The notes under the pieces: generated by a model
The model's database searches: none
The model's input: only the letters and a program-made list of their open reading frames with translations
What the model was told of the DNA's origin: nothing
Program-made: the position numbers and the translations under genes
Assembly (NCBI RefSeq): GCF_013456555.2
Contig: NZ_CP059154.1
Coordinates: forward strand, 496,001-560,000
DNA from: Natrinema zhouii
GTDB taxonomy: Archaea > Halobacteriota > Halobacteria > Halobacteriales > Natrialbaceae
Direction of reading: 5' to 3'
Length of the DNA: 64,000 nucleotides
In this document: in pieces, positions 9,183-18,936 of the stretch
Layout of the letters: the number at the start of each line of letters is the position of its first letter
Position numbering within the stretch: position 1 is the stretch's first letter

Positions 9183-10361
9183 CTAGAACGCGCGCTTGAT
9201 CTTCTCGAAGAAGCCTTCCTTCACTTCGATCTCGTCGCCGCCGGCCTCCGCGAACTCCTCGAGCGCGTCGCGCTGATCCTCGTTGAGACCCTCGGGAGTG
9301 ACGACCTGAACCTTCACGAAGAGGTCCCCCTGTCCGCGACCGCGAAGCCGGGGAATGCCCTTGCCCTCGAGGCGGAACGTCTCGCCGCTCTGGGTTCCCT
9401 TCGGAATCTCGAACTCGGCACCGCCCTCGAGCGTGGGGACCTCGACAGTGTCGCCGAAGGTGGCCTGCGGGAACGAGATCGGCAGCCGATACTGGAGGTC
9501 GTCGCCGTCGCGTTCGAACTCGTCGTGCTCGCTGACGGTCACGTCGATCAGCAGGTCGCCGTGGGGACCGCCCTCGGGGCTGGGTGCCCCCTCGCCTTCC
9601 ATCCGAAGGGTCTGTCCCTCCTGAATGCCGGCCGGGATCTCGACGGTCAGCGTCGCCTCGTTTCGGACGTAGCCCTCGCCACGGCACTCGCCGCATGTCT
9701 CAGAGTACAGCGTCCCCTCTCCCTCACAGCGAGGACAGGCCGTCGTCTGCTGGACGCGACCCAGTGGCGTCTGCTGGACCTGCGTCACCTGTCCACGTCC
9801 CTGACACTGCGGACAGGTCTCAGCGTCAGCCTCCGGCGGATGACCCTCGCCCTCGCAGACGTCACACTCCTCGGGCCGCTCGACGGTAAATTGCTTTTCC
9901 GCGCCCTCGTAGGCCTCTTCGAGGTTGATCTCGAGTTCGGTTCGCAGGTCGCGTCCCTTGCGGGGTCGACGACGGCCGCGGCCGCCGCCACCGCCGCCGA
10001 AGACCTGTTCGAAGATGTCGCCGAGACCGCCGCCACCCATGCCGCCGCCCATTCCGCCACCGCCCATGCCGCCGAACGGGCCGCCCCCCATCCCGCCGGC
10101 ACCGCCGGCGTCGCTCGCGTCGAAGCCGTGTTTCTCGGCCTGTTCGTAGCGGTCATGACCCATCTGATCGTAGGCCTCGCGCTTTTCCTCGTCGGTCAGG
10201 ACCTGCTTTGCCTTCTGGATTTTCTTGAACTTCTCCTCGGCATCGGGGTCGTCGCTGACGTCCGGATGGTACTCGGTGGCCTTCGACCGATACGCCTGTT
10301 TGATCTCCTCGGCAGACGCGTCGGAGCTCACGCCGAGAACGTCATAGAAGTCCTCGCTCAT
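9183..10361 (-). CDS. dnaJ: Chaperone DnaJ (Hsp40)
   Basis: The 392-residue protein has a complete type I Hsp40 layout: a J domain with HPD at residues 32-34, a Gly/Met-rich linker, four CxxCxGxG zinc repeats (CDVCEGEG, CPQCQGRG, CPRCEGEG, CGECRGEG) and a C-terminal substrate-binding region. It stimulates DnaK ATPase and delivers unfolded clients. It lies downstream of dnaK on the same strand, but an AT-rich membrane-protein gene and about 300 bp separate them, so it probably has its own promoter. Confidence 0.98.
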   Translation of the reverse strand: MSEDFYDVLGVSSDASAEEIKQAYRSKATEYHPDVSDDPDAEEKFKKIQKAKQVLTDEEKREAYDQMGHDRYEQAEKHGFDASDAGGAGGMGGGPFGGMGGGGMGGGMGGGGLGDIFEQVFGGGGGGRGRRRPRKGRDLRTELEINLEEAYEGAEKQFTVERPEECDVCEGEGHPPEADAETCPQCQGRGQVTQVQQTPLGRVQQTTACPRCEGEGTLYSETCGECRGEGYVRNEATLTVEIPAGIQEGQTLRMEGEGAPSPEGGPHGDLLIDVTVSEHDEFERDGDDLQYRLPISFPQATFGDTVEVPTLEGGAEFEIPKGTQSGETFRLEGKGIPRLRGRGQGDLFVKVQVVTPEGLNEDQRDALEEFAEAGGDEIEVKEGFFEKIKRAF

Positions 10362-10656
10362 TCGTTGTTCACCCGATAGTCGGTTGAGACACTTGAAACG
10401 AACGTTCCGGACGTACCTTTTTCCGCCTCGGGTTCGCTCGCTTCGCTCGGAACCACTCGGCGCAAAAATCTACGCTAAAAAGGCCGCTCGCTCCCGGTGG
10501 TCGCTCGCGGGTGCAGTGCTTGCGCCTTCACCGCAGCGGTAACTCGAACGCTGTGGAGGACTCACGTACTATAAGGCGTGAAATGCCCCCATTCGATCTC
10601 GTCTCGAGACGGATCGGACGGAGATGTTCCGAGAGGACGCCGTGCTCGCGATATTC
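10362..10656. other. Intergenic region upstream of dnaJ
   Basis: No gene was recognised. It contains Cys/Ser-like low-complexity haloarchaeal spacer sequence with tandem tcgct runs, and from 10481 a segment similar to one at 27384. The right part is GC-rich; the last part borders the AT-rich membrane-protein gene. Confidence 0.5.
10481..10525. repeat. Dispersed intergenic repeat, copy A
   Basis: The segment beginning ggccgctcgctcccggtggt is closely matched at 27384-27428 (copy B) over about 43 bases with six or so differences. Both copies are in non-coding spacers and contain ctcgct-type runs. This may be a short dispersed element of haloarchaeal spacers. Confidence 0.5.
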
Positions 10657-10908
10657 CTAGTTTGAACCGTTTTTCGGAAACTCAGTGAAATTGGCAAGGG
10701 CTAATACGAGAAGGGCAACGACACCGGCAGCAATCACAGAACCGTCTAAACGTAAGAGTACGAACACTGCAGACATAACAATAATTACATGTACAACAAT
10801 TAGTCTGGGTATATAGTTTCGTTTCTCTCCAATTATTTGATTTACCACGACAAATGCTGATCCCCAGAAGAAGCCAACTAGCAGTGATAACAGATCTATC
10901 CTAGACAT
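10657..10908 (-). CDS. Small membrane protein, AT-rich, unrecognised
   Basis: The 83-residue product has at least two hydrophobic helices (LLSLLVGFFWGSAFVVV near the start and a second and third in LIVVHVIIVMSAVFVLL and VIAAGVVALLVLALA). It is basic at the loop (GEKRNYIPR). I recognise no family. The gene and the 200 bp upstream are clearly richer in A and T than the flanking dnaK and dnaJ genes, which suggests acquisition by transfer. It interrupts the chaperone locus. Confidence 0.65.
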   Translation of the reverse strand: MSRIDLLSLLVGFFWGSAFVVVNQIIGEKRNYIPRLIVVHVIIVMSAVFVLLRLDGSVIAAGVVALLVLALANFTEFPKNGSN

Positions 10909-11123
10909 GAATATTATATGTAAAATAATGTAATAACTGTTGTGGTAGAATCATGATCCGAAATAAAATAATTTCTTAGATGTTAGCAGCCGTATACCAT
11001 ATGATCCCCCGTCATCTCGCCGAGATGTTGAAAACTAGTCGCTTTAGACGGATCAGTCTCGTAGGCCCATCCCTTGAAGTTCTGATCGACGCTAGAATCG
11101 TCTGACGGGTTAACGAAGACTCG

Positions 11124-13079
11124 TTACTCGTCGTCTTCGGACTCGTCCTCGTCGAAGTCAACGTCCTCGAAGTCGGCGTCGACGAACTCCTCGCCCTCGC
11201 CGTCGGCAGCGCCCGCGTCAGGACCGGGGTTCGGGCCGTCGCCCATGCCGCCGGGGCCTGCGCCGGCCGCACCGCCTGCGCCTGCCGCGCCGGCACCCGC
11301 TGCGCCGCCGGCCGCACCGGCGTCCGCGGCACCGGCTTCCTGGTAGATCTGCTTGCCGATCTCCTGAAGTTCCTCGCTCAGGTTCTCGGTCGCCGTCTCG
11401 ATGTCGTCAGCGTCGGCATCGTCGTCGTCGATCGTCGCCTCGAGGTCCTCGATCGCGTCCTCGATGTCCGCACGAAGGTCGTCATCGACCTGCTCGTCGT
11501 TCTCCTCGAGCAGCGTCTCGGCGCGCTGGATCGTGGCCTCGGCGTTGTTGCGGGCCTCGATGCGCTGGCGCTTTTGCTGGTCCTCTTCGGCGTGTTCTTC
11601 GGCTTCGCGCTGCATCTTCTCGATCTCGGAGTCAGAGAGTCCGGCGCCGCCCTCGATGGTGATCTCCTCGGTGGTGCCGCTGCCCTTGTCCTCCGCGCTC
11701 ACGTTGACGATGCCGTTCTCGTCGATCGAGAACGTGACTTCGATCTGGGGCGTTCCGGCGGGGGCCGGCGGGATGCCGGTCAGGTGGAATTCGCCGAGCA
11801 TCTCGTTTTCCGCGGCCAGTTCGCGCTCGCCCTGGAAGACCCGGACCTGCACCGTGGTCTGGTTGTCCGCCGCGGTGGTGAAGATCTTCGACTCCTCGGT
11901 CGGGATCGTCGTGTTCTTCTCGATGAGGCGCTCGAAGAGGCCGCCCTTGACCTCGATACCCAGCGAGAGCGGCGTCACGTCCAGCAGGACGATGTCGTCG
12001 ACCTCGCCGCCCAGCACGCCGCCCTGAATCGCTGCGCCCAGCGCGACGGCCTCGTCGGGATTGACGTTCTTCTGGGGCGCTTTTCCGGTCAGCTCTTCGA
12101 CCTTCTCGGCGACCTGAGGCATCCGGGTCGACCCGCCGACGAGGAGGACTTCGTCGATCTCGTCCGCATCGTAGCCCGCGTCCTCGAGCGCCTGCTCGGT
12201 CGGCTCGACGGTCCGGTCGATCAGGTCCTGCGTGAGCGACTCGAACTTGGCACGCGTCATCGACTCCTCGAGGTGGATCGGGCCGTCGTCGGTCGCCGTG
12301 ATGAACGGGAGGTTGATCTCGGTCTCTTTTCGACTACTGAGTTCGATTTTGGCCTCCTCGGCGGCGTCCTTGAGCCGCTGGAGGGCCTGGCGGTCCTCGC
12401 GGAGGTCGATGCCGTGTTCGTCCTCGAACTCGTCGGCGAGCCAGTCGATGATGGCCTCGTCCCAGTCGTCGCCACCGAGGTCGTTGTCACCGTTGGTCGC
12501 GACGACTTCGTAGACGCCGCCGCCGAGATCGAGAATAGAGACGTCGAAGGTACCGCCACCGAGGTCGTAGACGAGTACGGTCTGGTCGGAGTCGTCGTCG
12601 AGGCCGTAGGCCATGGAGGCGGCCGTCGGCTCGTTGATGATGCGCTCGACCTCGAAGCCGGCGATCTCGCCGGCGTCTTTGGTTGCCTGACGCTGTCGGT
12701 CGGAGAAGTATGCGGGAACCGTGATGACGGCCTTCTCGACGTCGTCGCCGAGATAGTCCTCGGCGTCGCGTTTGATCTTCTGGAGGATCATCGCCGAGAT
12801 CTCTTCGGGCGTGTACTCCTCGCCCTCGATCTCGACGGTGTAGTCTTCCTCGCCGATGTGGCGCTTGATCGAGGCGATCGTCTTTTCCGGGTTCTGAATC
12901 GCCTGATTCTTCGCGGGTTTGCCGACGAGGCGCTCGTCGTCGTCGGTGAAGGCGACGACGGAGGGTGTCGTCCGTTCGCCTTCCGCGTTGACGATAATCT
13001 CCGGATCGCCGCCTTCCATCACCGCGAACGCGCTGTTCGTCGTCCCGAGGTCGATTCCGAGAATCTTGTTGCTTGCCAT
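11124..13079 (-). CDS. dnaK: Chaperone DnaK (Hsp70)
   Basis: The 651-residue product begins [20 protein letters not shown], the Hsp70 phosphate-binding motif, followed by the [17 protein letters not shown] and [12 protein letters not shown] signatures of the actin-like ATPase domain. The beta-sandwich region ([18 protein letters not shown]), a helical lid and an Ala/Gly-rich linker lead to an acidic tail ending DESEDDE. The frame stays open for 130 codons upstream, but ATG 13079 starts the conserved sequence and has a TATA box 31 bp upstream. grpE precedes it on the same strand. Client folding uses DnaJ and GrpE encoded nearby. Confidence 0.98.
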   Translation of the reverse strand: MASNKILGIDLGTTNSAFAVMEGGDPEIIVNAEGERTTPSVVAFTDDDERLVGKPAKNQAIQNPEKTIASIKRHIGEEDYTVEIEGEEYTPEEISAMILQKIKRDAEDYLGDDVEKAVITVPAYFSDRQRQATKDAGEIAGFEVERIINEPTAASMAYGLDDDSDQTVLVYDLGGGTFDVSILDLGGGVYEVVATNGDNDLGGDDWDEAIIDWLADEFEDEHGIDLREDRQALQRLKDAAEEAKIELSSRKETEINLPFITATDDGPIHLEESMTRAKFESLTQDLIDRTVEPTEQALEDAGYDADEIDEVLLVGGSTRMPQVAEKVEELTGKAPQKNVNPDEAVALGAAIQGGVLGGEVDDIVLLDVTPLSLGIEVKGGLFERLIEKNTTIPTEESKIFTTAADNQTTVQVRVFQGERELAAENEMLGEFHLTGIPPAPAGTPQIEVTFSIDENGIVNVSAEDKGSGTTEEITIEGGAGLSDSEIEKMQREAEEHAEEDQQKRQRIEARNNAEATIQRAETLLEENDEQVDDDLRADIEDAIEDLEATIDDDDADADDIETATENLSEELQEIGKQIYQEAGAADAGAAGGAAGAGAAGAGGAAGAGPGGMGDGPNPGPDAGAADGEGEEFVDADFEDVDFDEDESEDDE

Positions 13080-13104
13080 AGTGGACGGGTATTGTGCGCA
13101 CTTT

Positions 13105-13113
13105 GTTTTAAAG
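13105..13113 (-). promoter_or_regulatory. TATA box of dnaK
   Basis: The minus strand reads ctttaaaac in an otherwise GC-rich spacer, centred about 31 bp upstream of the dnaK ATG. This predicts a transcript with a leader of only a few bases and a promoter separate from grpE. Confidence 0.6.
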
Positions 13114-13278
13114 GTTACTAGGCAGAATGAGGATCCGAATAAAATCCGGAAACCACGGCTCTCAGCCTCGCTCGCGACAGTTGGGCTGCAGTAAAAACCA
13201 GGGTCAAATCCGGCCCTCTGTCGAGCAGTGGCAGACCGAAACGCGATACACCGACGACTCGAGCGGCGTCCGCTCGCG

Positions 13279-14499
13279 CTACTTGTTCGCGTCGTCTGCG
13301 TCGTCCGCTGCCGTGCCCTCGCGGTCATCGTCGGCGACTTCGCCGCCGAGTTCAATCGCCTTACCGTCGTCATCGTCGTCGGTAGTCGCCGATTCGTCGG
13401 TCTCGGTCGATTCGTCTGGGACCGTGTCGGCATCCGCGTCGGTTCCGTCGGCTGCCCCATCGTCAGCATCGGTCTCGTCAGTCGCGTCGCGCTGCTCGTC
13501 CGATTCGTCGGTCGCTACCTCCTCGTTCTCGTCTGCGCCGTCGTCGTCATCCCCGTCCCCATCTGCGAACTCACCGTTCGAGACGGTCACCTGAGCGTTC
13601 TGGATGACTTTCTCCCCCATCTCGTAGCCGGGCGTGTAGACATCGGCGATGGTTCCTTCGGGCTGGTCGCTGTCGACCTGCATCATGACCTCGTGGCGCT
13701 GCGGGTCGGCCTCGGTCCCGGGATCGGGGTCGATTTCCGAAACGTTCTCGTCCTCGAGAATGCGATCGAACTCGCGCAGCGTCATATCGACGCCGTCCCG
13801 GAGCGTGTCGACATCGCCGCTCTCCTCCTCGAGCGCGCGTTTGAGGTTGTCCCGGACGCCGATGAGGCGCTCGACGAGGTCCTCGGCGGCGCGGTCCTTG
13901 ATCTGCTGTTGGCGTTTCTTGGCGCGTTTCTTGTAGTTCTGGAAGTCCGCCTGTTTGCGCTTGAGGCGACTCTTCAGGTCCTCTATCTCTTCCTCGTACT
14001 CCTCGAGTTGCTCGTCGCGCTCGTCCAAGGCCGACTCGTACTCGTCGAGCTGGTCCTGGAGTTCGCCGATCGTCTCGGCCTGGGACTCGATGCGTTCCGT
14101 GAGATCCTCGAGTTCCGCGCGCTGGTGTTTGACGGTCCCGTTGAGATCGCGGGCCTCCTCGACGATCGAGTTGACCTTGCGGGCGAGTTCGTCGTCGTAC
14201 TCGGTCACCCGATCGAGCATACGCTGGACGTCCTCGCTCGTTTGGGGTGCCTCCCCGTCCTCGTCGGCATCGCCCGCGGTCGTTTCGGTCCCCGCTGCCG
14301 CTGTCTCGTCGGCTACGTCCGCGCTCGAGTCGGTCTCTGTGGCCGCTCCTGCCGATTCCAAGTCGGTCGATTCGGATTCCTGTTCCGAATCCCCGTCCAT
14401 CGACGTCTCGTGATCGACGTCGGCCGTCTCGCCGTCGTCGGATTCCTCCTCGGACGGGACACCCTGGGCTGACGCGTTCGTGCCCTCGTCTTCGCTCAT
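13279..14499 (-). CDS. grpE: Nucleotide exchange factor GrpE with long acidic tails
   Basis: The core (about residues 85-305) has a long coiled coil ([18 protein letters not shown] and following heptads, residues ~120-190) and the GrpE head ending [16 protein letters not shown]. GrpE opens the DnaK nucleotide cleft. At 406 residues it is about twice the bacterial length: roughly 80 residues before and 95 after the core are almost all Asp, Glu, Thr, Ser and Ala. Such acidic tails are common in haloarchaea but these are extreme. It is first in the grpE-dnaK-dnaJ order. Confidence 0.95.
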   Translation of the reverse strand: MSEDEGTNASAQGVPSEEESDDGETADVDHETSMDGDSEQESESTDLESAGAATETDSSADVADETAAAGTETTAGDADEDGEAPQTSEDVQRMLDRVTEYDDELARKVNSIVEEARDLNGTVKHQRAELEDLTERIESQAETIGELQDQLDEYESALDERDEQLEEYEEEIEDLKSRLKRKQADFQNYKKRAKKRQQQIKDRAAEDLVERLIGVRDNLKRALEEESGDVDTLRDGVDMTLREFDRILEDENVSEIDPDPGTEADPQRHEVMMQVDSDQPEGTIADVYTPGYEMGEKVIQNAQVTVSNGEFADGDGDDDDGADENEEVATDESDEQRDATDETDADDGAADGTDADADTVPDESTETDESATTDDDDDGKAIELGGEVADDDREGTAADDADDANK

Positions 14500-14520
14500 G
14501 TGGCAGTCAACGAACAGCGG

Positions 14521-14528
14521 TAATAAAA
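14521..14528 (-). promoter_or_regulatory. TATA-like box of grpE
   Basis: The minus strand reads ttttatta about 26 bp upstream of the grpE ATG at 14499. Spacing and composition fit an archaeal promoter giving a leaderless or nearly leaderless mRNA. No heat-shock operator could be assigned by eye. Confidence 0.55.
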
Positions 14529-14682
14529 GGGTTGAGGTACGGCGGCTCGCATCCAGTGAAACGGAAAACTGAACTGATCACTACGGATGCGAAGTGAGCA
14601 CTGAAGTTTTTATCAGGTTTCAATGGTATCTGGCGAGTCGTGCTGAACTGATAGCGCGTCTCTCGCTCCGCTGCTCCATTGA

Positions 14683-14853
14683 TCAGTTGGCGATAATCCG
14701 GGCGATCCAGACGATCGGGATCACCGGGATGGCCAATCCGGTGACCAGAAGCACGATGGCGATTAGGACTTTCTCGGCGCGACTCGACCCGTGCCATATC
14801 GACTGCCACATATCATCGATCGCCTGTGCCGTTCGCTGAATCAATCCAGCCAT
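14683..14853 (-). CDS. Small membrane protein, unrecognised
   Basis: The 56-residue product (MAGLIQRTAQAIDDMWQSIW...) has an amphipathic N-terminal helix, a basic/acid spacer (GSSRAEK) and one long C-terminal hydrophobic helix (VLIAIVLLVTGLAIPVIPIV). I recognise no family; short proteins of this form occur in many haloarchaeal genomes. ATG 14853 is chosen over 14898 because of an AT-rich stretch just upstream. It lies upstream of grpE on the same strand, with 180 bp between. Confidence 0.55.
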   Translation of the reverse strand: MAGLIQRTAQAIDDMWQSIWHGSSRAEKVLIAIVLLVTGLAIPVIPIVWIARIIAN

Positions 14854-15218
14854 AGATGATACTGAGAGTATAAAGACGGAAAATTTCACGGCATGCAAGG
14901 GATCGGGAGTCCCCGTTTCGCAGCGTCTGAGACAGTTGTTTTCACAGCTACCTCTTCCACTTCTCCCCGGATAATACGAGTGGAACCAGATCGCTCTATT
15001 GTGCCGGATATAGCCTCTCTATTCAGCAGGCCGTTCGTATCAGCCGCTGCGGATTTCAGGGGGCTGACTGATTCAAAGTGGTCCGCCATCGGTACCACCT
15101 GAAGCAATTATCCCGCTTGACCACCGAGGACCGATATGCAGTGGTGCGACCAGCCAGCGAAATCGTTCGGGAGCGAGGGTGTGAAGGCCCGGAACCGAAG
15201 CCAGAGGGGGCGAGTGGC
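14854..15218. other. Non-coding or leader region before RNase HI
   Basis: No convincing gene is seen. The part from 15078 is open in the RNase HI frame, but the translated sequence (MVRHRYHLKQ...) looks unlike a conserved domain, so it is left as a possible 5' extension. The first part is AT-rich. Confidence 0.4.
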
Positions 15219-15872
15219 GTGACCGACGACCCCCTCCCGGCAGAACATCTCTCACCGCTCGCCACGCTCGTCGACGAGGTACTCGCGGGTGTCGGGTACG
15301 AGGTAGCGGCCGCCACCGACGCCGTCGACGATACCGTCCCCGGCTACGGCGGCCTATTCGACCCCGTGACCACCCCGGCCGAGTTGCGTCGCGCGCTCGA
15401 GAGCCTGCTGGGGTCGGGACTCACCCGGCCACCCGTTCCCGAATCGACGAGCGACACGTTCGTCCTCTACATCGACGGCAGTTCACGCGGCAACCCCGGC
15501 CCCGCAGGGGCGGGCGCTGTCATCATGGACGATACGGAGGACCAACTCGCTCGTCTCGGCCGCCCCGTCGGCTCCCGGACGGGGAACAACACCGCCGAGT
15601 ACGTCGCCCTCCAGCTCGGGCTCTCCGAACTGTTGGCTCGCTACGAGCCACGCAGGCTGGACGTGCGCATCGATTCGATGACGGTCATCCGAGACGTCTG
15701 GGGTGGCGATGACCCGACGGAACCGGGCGTCGAGACGTACAGCGAGGCCGTCGCGGCGGCACTCTCGAGCATCCCGGACCACCAGTACACGCATCTGGCC
15801 GACAGCGACCCGAACCCCGCCGACGCACTGGCGACAGTGGGAGCCGATATCGCGGCTTTCGGTCCTGGATAG
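15219..15872 (+). CDS. Ribonuclease HI with N-terminal extension
   Basis: The C-terminal domain is RNase HI. It cleaves RNA in RNA-DNA hybrids. The catalytic carboxylates are visible: Asp86 in VLYIDGSSRGNPGPAG, Glu127 in NNTAEYVALQ, Asp152 in VRIDSMTVI, and a last Asp in DPNPADALA. Residues 1-75 form an extra domain seen in haloarchaeal RNase HI proteins. The start is uncertain: GTG 15219 begins VTDDPLPAEHLSPLATLV, where the haloarchaeal-type domain seems to begin, but the frame is open up to 15078. No operon partner on its 5' side. Confidence 0.88.
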   Translation: MTDDPLPAEHLSPLATLVDEVLAGVGYEVAAATDAVDDTVPGYGGLFDPVTTPAELRRALESLLGSGLTRPPVPESTSDTFVLYIDGSSRGNPGPAGAGAVIMDDTEDQLARLGRPVGSRTGNNTAEYVALQLGLSELLARYEPRRLDVRIDSMTVIRDVWGGDDPTEPGVETYSEAVAAALSSIPDHQYTHLADSDPNPADALATVGADIAAFGPG

Positions 15873-16205
15873 GGGCGTTACGCCGCTTTCGATTCGAAAT
15901 CCCGGCACCGTTGAAATCCGCAGAAGCGACTCGAAACCACGTACTGACTCCACCCTCTCTGTTTAGCGGTGACAGCTTCCGTTGGGCGCACGGGACTCGC
16001 TTTCGTCGATAAACGCCAGAAGATGCCTATCGCCATGGATACGTGTGCGTTCTCCGACTGTACTTGCCACGCATCACGAGTAATAGGCACCCACGTCTGG
16101 GAGAATGGGGTTGTCCACGAACCGATCGAAATAGCGCTCGTAGTGACGATCTCGAGGTCGCAAAATACCCGACCGTATATGTGGGTCTGCCCCCGATTGT
16201 GTCCC
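15873..16205. other. Spacer before the XPB-type helicase
   Basis: No gene is recognised. The helicase frame is open from 15969, but that translation (cysteine- and histidine-rich, no repeat or domain) looks random. A TATA-like box at 16174-16181 supports the start at 16206. Confidence 0.45.
16174..16181 (+). promoter_or_regulatory. TATA-like box of the XPB-type helicase
   Basis: The sequence cgtatatg is centred about 28 bp upstream of GTG 16206. This supports a leaderless GTG start over the much longer open frame. Confidence 0.5.
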
Positions 16206-17660
16206 GTGACGCCGACACCGGCCGACGAATCGACCGCGATCGAACTCCGGTACGAGGACGGGACGATCCGGATCGACGGCCTCGAGAGAGCCACCGTCTC
16301 GCCGTCGTCGCTTCGCACCGCCGTCCCCGGCCCCGAGCCCGACCGGCGGACTGACGGGTGGCGCGTCCCGGCCTTCCGGTACGCCGACCTCCGTGCAGCG
16401 CTGGCGGGGACGGACGCCGTAATCGATGACCGCGTTCTCGATCTCGAGTCCGTGCCCGCCCTCGAGTCCGCGTACGAACTCCGCGATTATCAGGCGACGG
16501 CGCTCGAGGCGTGGCTCGAGACCGATCGCTGGGCCGACGGCCCGGCCGAGTCAATCGGACGAGCACCCGCCGGCATCCTCGAGCTCCCGACCGGAAGCGG
16601 CAAGACCGTCATCGCGCTGAAGGCGATCGAACGGCTCTCGGTGCCGACGCTCGTCGTCGTGCCGACGATCGACCTGCTCGAGCAGTGGCAGCGAGAACTC
16701 GAGCGCGAATTCGAGCGCCCGATCGGGCGCTTCGGCGGCGGCGAACAGCGTCTCGAACCGATCACCGTTTCGACGTACGACTCGGCGTACCTGAAAGCCG
16801 ATTCGGTGGGCGATCGGTTCGGGTGCGTCGTCTTCGACGAGGTCCACCACCTCGGCGGCGAGGGCTACCGCGAAATCGCGCGACTGCTGGCTTCTCCCGC
16901 CCGCCTGGGGCTGACCGCAACGTTCGAGCGACCCGACGGCGCACACGAGGTGATCGAGGACGTCGTCGGCCCGCTGGTCCACCGCGTCGACGTGGACGAA
17001 CTCGCCGGCGACCACCTGGCGAACTACGACGTCAAGCGACTCGAGGTCTCGCTCACCCCCGACGAGCGCGAGGAATACGAGCACAATCAGGAGGTGTTCA
17101 CGAACTACCTCGCCCAGTCGAACATCGAGATGCGGAGCGGCTCTGACTATCAGGAACTCGTCAAGCGATCGGGCAACGACCCCGACGCGCGCGAGGCGCT
17201 GCTCGCCCGCCAGCGCGCACGGGAGATCATGTTCGGGAGCGAGGCGAAACTCGAGGCGCTGGCGGGGGTTCTCGACGACCACCGCGGCGATCGGGCGATC
17301 GTCTTTACGGCACACAACGACCTCGCGTACGACGTCAGCGAGCGGTTTCTGATTCCGACGATCACCCACCAGACCGACAATGTATTAGCAGACGGTCGTT
17401 CCGAGCGCGAGTATATCTTGGATCGCTTCCGCGAAGGTGACTATACGAGACTCGTCACGACCAACGTGCTCAACGAAGGAATCGACGTACCAGAGGCTAG
17501 TGTTGGCGTCATTCTCTCGGGAAGCGGGAGCGAGCGCGAGTTCAAACAGCGCCTCGGACGGATCCTCCGGCCAAAAGAGGACGGCGGTCGGGCGATTCTA
17601 TACGAGATTATCTCCAAAAACACCAGTGAAGAACGGATAGCAAGACGTCGTCGTGACTAA
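16206..17660 (+). CDS. XPB/Rad25-type DNA repair helicase
   Basis: The 484-residue protein is a superfamily 2 DNA helicase of the XPB (Rad25) type. Visible motifs are Walker A LPTGSGKT, the DEVH box FDEVHHLGG, motif III LTATFERPDG, and the C-terminal QRLGRILRP motif VI. XPB unwinds or bends DNA during nucleotide excision repair; archaeal XPB usually works with the Bax1 nuclease. That partner is not adjacent here, but a DUF790/Bax1-like gene occurs at 33184. The GTG start is supported by a TATA box and by the beginning of the helicase-like sequence. Confidence 0.92.
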   Translation: MTPTPADESTAIELRYEDGTIRIDGLERATVSPSSLRTAVPGPEPDRRTDGWRVPAFRYADLRAALAGTDAVIDDRVLDLESVPALESAYELRDYQATALEAWLETDRWADGPAESIGRAPAGILELPTGSGKTVIALKAIERLSVPTLVVVPTIDLLEQWQRELEREFERPIGRFGGGEQRLEPITVSTYDSAYLKADSVGDRFGCVVFDEVHHLGGEGYREIARLLASPARLGLTATFERPDGAHEVIEDVVGPLVHRVDVDELAGDHLANYDVKRLEVSLTPDEREEYEHNQEVFTNYLAQSNIEMRSGSDYQELVKRSGNDPDAREALLARQRAREIMFGSEAKLEALAGVLDDHRGDRAIVFTAHNDLAYDVSERFLIPTITHQTDNVLADGRSEREYILDRFREGDYTRLVTTNVLNEGIDVPEASVGVILSGSGSEREFKQRLGRILRPKEDGGRAILYEIISKNTSEERIARRRRD

Positions 17661-18075
17661 TGGCGATTTAGTATACCATGATCCAAAGGGGGTGATGCTA
17701 CGTTTGCTCTCGTCGCGGTTAGCAGCCAGCGGACTGGTTTTGGTGGTCCAGTGTGGCGTGTGTGGATGCTTAGATGCCCGATTCAGTGCGTGATCTGCCT
17801 CTGATTTTCACGGCAACCGCTGGGGAAGATTATGGGAACATTTGTCAGTGGTAGGAATAGCCATTAGGCCGTCGATCGCAGGCTTGTAACGAATATTTGG
17901 GTGACGGTTTTGTAGCGAACTGGGAGCGTTCGGCCCTTATCCTGTACGTATTAGCCGGCTCCCGAATAGCAGATAGTCGAAGACAAGCTGCTCGGATCCA
18001 AGCCCGTTCCAAATCCGAGTAGAGTAGTCGAGGAGATGGCCCTATTAGTGTAGTCGTCGAGAGCGTATACTCGCG
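17661..18075. other. Non-coding spacer, 415 bp
   Basis: No gene, RNA or clear repeat was recognised. Its AT content is somewhat above the helicase gene, and several taatacc/tgtagcg-type short runs occur. It precedes the frameshifted DUF2270 gene. Confidence 0.4.
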
Positions 18076-18838
18076 ATGCCTCCAGAATCAGCGAAAGATA
18101 TCGATCCCGGCAACGCAGAACATCGCGAAATCGGGGAGGGATTATTAGAGGAAGAAATGGCACCGAGCTCGTCGATGGCACACCTCTACCGAGGTGAGAT
18201 CCATCGAATGAAATTTTGGCGCGAACGACTCGACCGAACGTCAAACTGGGCCGTTATCGTCATGAGCGGGGTCCTCACGTGGGGCTTTTCCGGCCGCAAC
18301 CGACCGCATTACATCCTCCTATTGGGACTTGCGGCACTAACCGCCTTCCTAATTATGGAGGCACAGCGGTATCGCGGCTACGATCTCTGGCGTGGACGCG
18401 TTCGGACGCTCCAAAAAAAACGTCTTCGCGTACGGATTAGACCCGTCTACAGGCCTTGAAGATCCGTCGTGGCGGGAGAGGTTGAGCCAAGACTACCGGA
18501 CGCCAGTTATCAAGATTACTCGAGAGGAAGCAATTGCGCACCGCCTTCGCCGGATCTACCTACTACTCTTTACAATTATGTTGGGTGCGTGGACGATCCG
18601 AGTTACCGCATTCGCACAAACACCATGGCCCGCCAGTGCATCAATCGGTGTGATCCCTGGTCTCCTCGTAACCGGTATCCTCGTCACGCTATACCTCTTC
18701 GCAGTTCTCGTCGCCGTGCGGCCGCGGACGTGGCGAGCCGAGGACGAACTCCATTCAGGGATTCCCGTGCGTTCCCAGAACACCTCTCTGGTATGGCCAT
18801 GCGGCCGCGATGAGCGGTGCGACCGCTGGTTAGATTGA
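18076..18838 (+). pseudogene. DUF2270 membrane protein, frameshifted
   Basis: Two overlapping frames together make one DUF2270-type protein. The first (from 18076) holds the N-terminal segment and two hydrophobic helices (WAVIVMSGVLTWGF, ILLLGLAALTAFLIM) ending YDLWRGRVRTLQ. The second, entered after a run of eight A at 18413-18420, continues NVFAYGLDPSTGLEDPSWRERLSQDYRTP and ends with two more helices. With seven A the junction reads LQKNVF, matching the expected sequence. The break is either a one-base insertion (pseudogene or sequencing error in a homopolymer) or a site of ribosomal slippage. DUF2270 proteins are of unknown function. Confidence 0.8.
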
Positions 18839-18936
18839 CCGCAAACTTCACGAGTACGCGTTTCTCGACTCCTGTGATCTCCGTCTCGACAGAGACTAAT
18901 GAACGACCATGACTGTACGGATATCAGTAAGAATAC

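Noticed and set aside
9030-10379. 449-residue plus-strand frame opposite dnaJ
   Set aside because: Antisense to a complete DnaJ; no domain of its own.
11574-13121. 515-residue plus-strand frame opposite dnaK
   Set aside because: Antisense to DnaK with all Hsp70 signatures on the other strand; composition is that of a mirror frame.
13228-14472. 414-residue plus-strand frame opposite grpE
   Set aside because: Mirror of the acidic GrpE tails and coiled coil; not a gene.
14886-15107. 73-residue frames on both strands between the small membrane protein and RNase HI
   Set aside because: No domain, signal or conserved pattern; both frames overlap each other in the same region.
15969-16205. Extended N-terminus of the XPB helicase
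   Set aside because: The extra residues look random and a TATA box supports the GTG at 16206.
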